From contig NZ_OZ007039.1 of NCBI RefSeq assembly GCF_963931675.1, forward strand, positions 2,021,806 through 2,085,805: DNA of 64,000 bases. The letters run 5' to 3'. Shown one piece after another: positions 62,885-64,000 of this stretch (position 1 is its first letter; every line of letters begins with the position of its first letter). The notes under the pieces are model-generated. The model was given only the letters and a program-made list of their open reading frames with translations. It was not told the DNA's origin and searched no databases. Made by a program: the position numbers and the translations under genes. Source of the stretch: an uncultured Alistipes sp. Its GTDB lineage: Bacteria; Bacteroidota; Bacteroidia; Bacteroidales; Rikenellaceae.

Positions 62885-64000
62885 ATGCGAGCATTGATCA
62901 GTGTAAGCGACAAGACGGGTGTCGTGGAGTTCGCCAAGGGGCTCCGGGCACTCGGTTGGGAGGTGATCGCCACGGGCGGCACGATGAAACTGCTGCGGGA
63001 GAGCGGCGTCGAGGTCATCAACATCAGCGACGTGACGGGATTCCCGGAGATCTGCGACGGGCGGGTCAAGACCCTCCATCCGAAGGTCCACGGCGGGCTG
63101 CTGGCGCGCCGCGATGATCCCGAGCACCTGAAAGCCTTGAAGGAGAACGATATCGAGTTCATCGACATGGTGTGCGTGAACCTCTACCCGTTCCGGCAGA
63201 CGATCGCCAAACCGGACGTGAAGATGGAGGACGCCATCGAGAACATCGACATCGGCGGACCTTCGATGCTGCGTTCGGCGGCGAAGAACTGGGCCGACGT
63301 GACGGTGGTGTGCGATCCGGCGGACTACGCGCAGGTGCTGGAGGAGATCCGCACCTCGGGCAATACCGAAAAGGCCACGCGGCTGAAACTCTCGGCCAAG
63401 GCCTATACCCATACGGCGGAGTATGACGCGATGATTGCCACCTACATGCGCAAGCAGGCGGGGCTGAACGAAAAACTCTTCCTGGAATTCGACCTCGTGC
63501 AGTCGCTGCGTTACGGCGAGAACCCGCACCAGGGGGCGAAGTTCTACCGTGAGGAGCACAAGGTGCCCTACTCGCTGGCTTTTGCCCGTCAGTTGAACGG
63601 CAAGGAGCTGTCGTACAACAATATCCAGGATGCCAATGCCGCGCTGTGCATCGTGCGGGAGTTCGACCGTCCGTTCTGCGTCGGACTGAAGCACATGAAC
63701 CCCTGCGGGGCTGCCGTGGGCCGGGATGTCGTCGAGGCGTGGACCAAGGCCTATGAGGCCGACAAGGTTTCGATCTTCGGCGGTATCGTTGCCACGAACT
63801 GCACCGTGACGCGCGAGGCGGCCGAGCTGATGAAACCCATCTTCCTGGAGATCATCATGGCTCCGAAGTTCGACGAAGGGGCGCTGGAGGTGCTCTGCAC
63901 GAAGAAGAACCTGCGGCTGCTGGAGGTTGACATGACGAAGGGCGCCGTGGACCCGAAACAGTACGTAAGCGTCAACGGCGGCCTGCTGGTGCAGGACCTC
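62885..64000 (+). CDS. purH: IMP cyclohydrolase/AICAR transformylase, cut by window end
   Basis: 372 codons visible from the ATG at 62885. The N-terminal MGS-like IMP cyclohydrolase domain is shown by [42 protein letters not shown] and [16 protein letters not shown]; the transformylase half starts near 200, with [13 protein letters not shown] and [13 protein letters not shown]. It performs the last two steps to IMP. 3' end lies outside the window. Confidence 0.95.
   Translation, partial: MRALISVSDKTGVVEFAKGLRALGWEVIATGGTMKLLRESGVEVINISDVTGFPEICDGRVKTLHPKVHGGLLARRDDPEHLKALKENDIEFIDMVCVNLYPFRQTIAKPDVKMEDAIENIDIGGPSMLRSAAKNWADVTVVCDPADYAQVLEEIRTSGNTEKATRLKLSAKAYTHTAEYDAMIATYMRKQAGLNEKLFLEFDLVQSLRYGENPHQGAKFYREEHKVPYSLAFARQLNGKELSYNNIQDANAALCIVREFDRPFCVGLKHMNPCGAAVGRDVVEAWTKAYEADKVSIFGGIVATNCTVTREAAELMKPIFLEIIMAPKFDEGALEVLCTKKNLRLLEVDMTKGAVDPKQYVSVNGGLLVQDL

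Noticed and set aside
1..64000. CRISPR arrays, tRNA or rRNA genes, complete insertion sequences
   Set aside because: No regularly spaced repeats, no cloverleaf or rRNA core sequences and no transposase were seen on reading; the integrase at the left edge is the only mobility gene.

Overview
The window looks like a chromosomal segment of a high-GC gut Bacteroidales, most likely Alistipes or a close Rikenellaceae relative. The evidence is the SusC/SusD pair, a BtuG/BtuB-type cobalamin locus, surface lipoproteins, no Shine-Dalgarno-like spacing, and repeated use of the Bacteroidetes promoter pattern (-33 TTTG, about 19-20 bases, -7 TAnnTTTG). The genus is inferred; no rRNA or tRNA gene was seen.

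Region 1 (1-18,534) starts with the 5' part of a tyrosine recombinase and then holds what I read as one organophosphate-scavenging locus. Minus strand: a BACON/FN3 surface lipoprotein (broken by two frameshifts in this sequence), sn-glycerol-1-phosphate dehydrogenase (AraM type), an organophosphate:phosphate antiporter and a periplasmic glycerophosphodiester phosphodiesterase. Plus strand: SusC, SusD and a secreted PHP-domain phosphoesterase. Then come a TagC/phage-P68-type beta-propeller lipoprotein and a DeoR-family regulator (both minus), and divergent araD and AraL/NagD-type HAD phosphatase genes. An 8-base motif, AAACGAAA, lies in or next to the promoters of these units. The enzyme set fits capture of a glycerophosphate polymer or headgroup that yields sn-glycerol-1-phosphate (lipoteichoic acid, phosphatidylglycerol headgroup or archaeal lipid), its cleavage, uptake and oxidation to DHAP. 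This is an inference and the most interesting part of the window.

Region 2 (18.6-33.4 kb) has a two-part ThrE-type exporter with a DUF6064-like membrane protein, anaerobic ribonucleotide reductase nrdDG behind a cobalamin riboswitch, a glycosyltransferase group (GT39, GtrA, GT87-like with a G9 tract, polyprenol-phosphate GT2), an AlkD-like protein, and a second cobalamin riboswitch heading a BtuG-lipoprotein-BtuB operon.

Region 3 (33.4-42.6 kb) has a GNAT-AsmA-LysO operon, a small winged-helix regulator with two membrane proteins, a rod-shaped structured RNA of about 200 nt resembling 6S RNA, a lipoprotein, a GNAT, mutY, a relic of a Na+/Ca2+ exchanger and a ZIP transporter.

Region 4 (42.7-64 kb) holds two nucleotide operons in tandem. 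The pyrimidine operon (pyrC-carA-carB-pyrK-pyrD-pyrF-glutaredoxin-pyrE-pyrB) encodes the whole route to UMP. It sits behind a leader peptide whose stop codon lies in a terminator hairpin, as in enterobacterial pyrBI attenuation, and its PyrB carries the zinc domain of PyrI as a C-terminal tail. The purine operon (purE-K-L-C-F-M-N-H, running off the window) follows a leader of about 200 nt that ends in a strong terminator.
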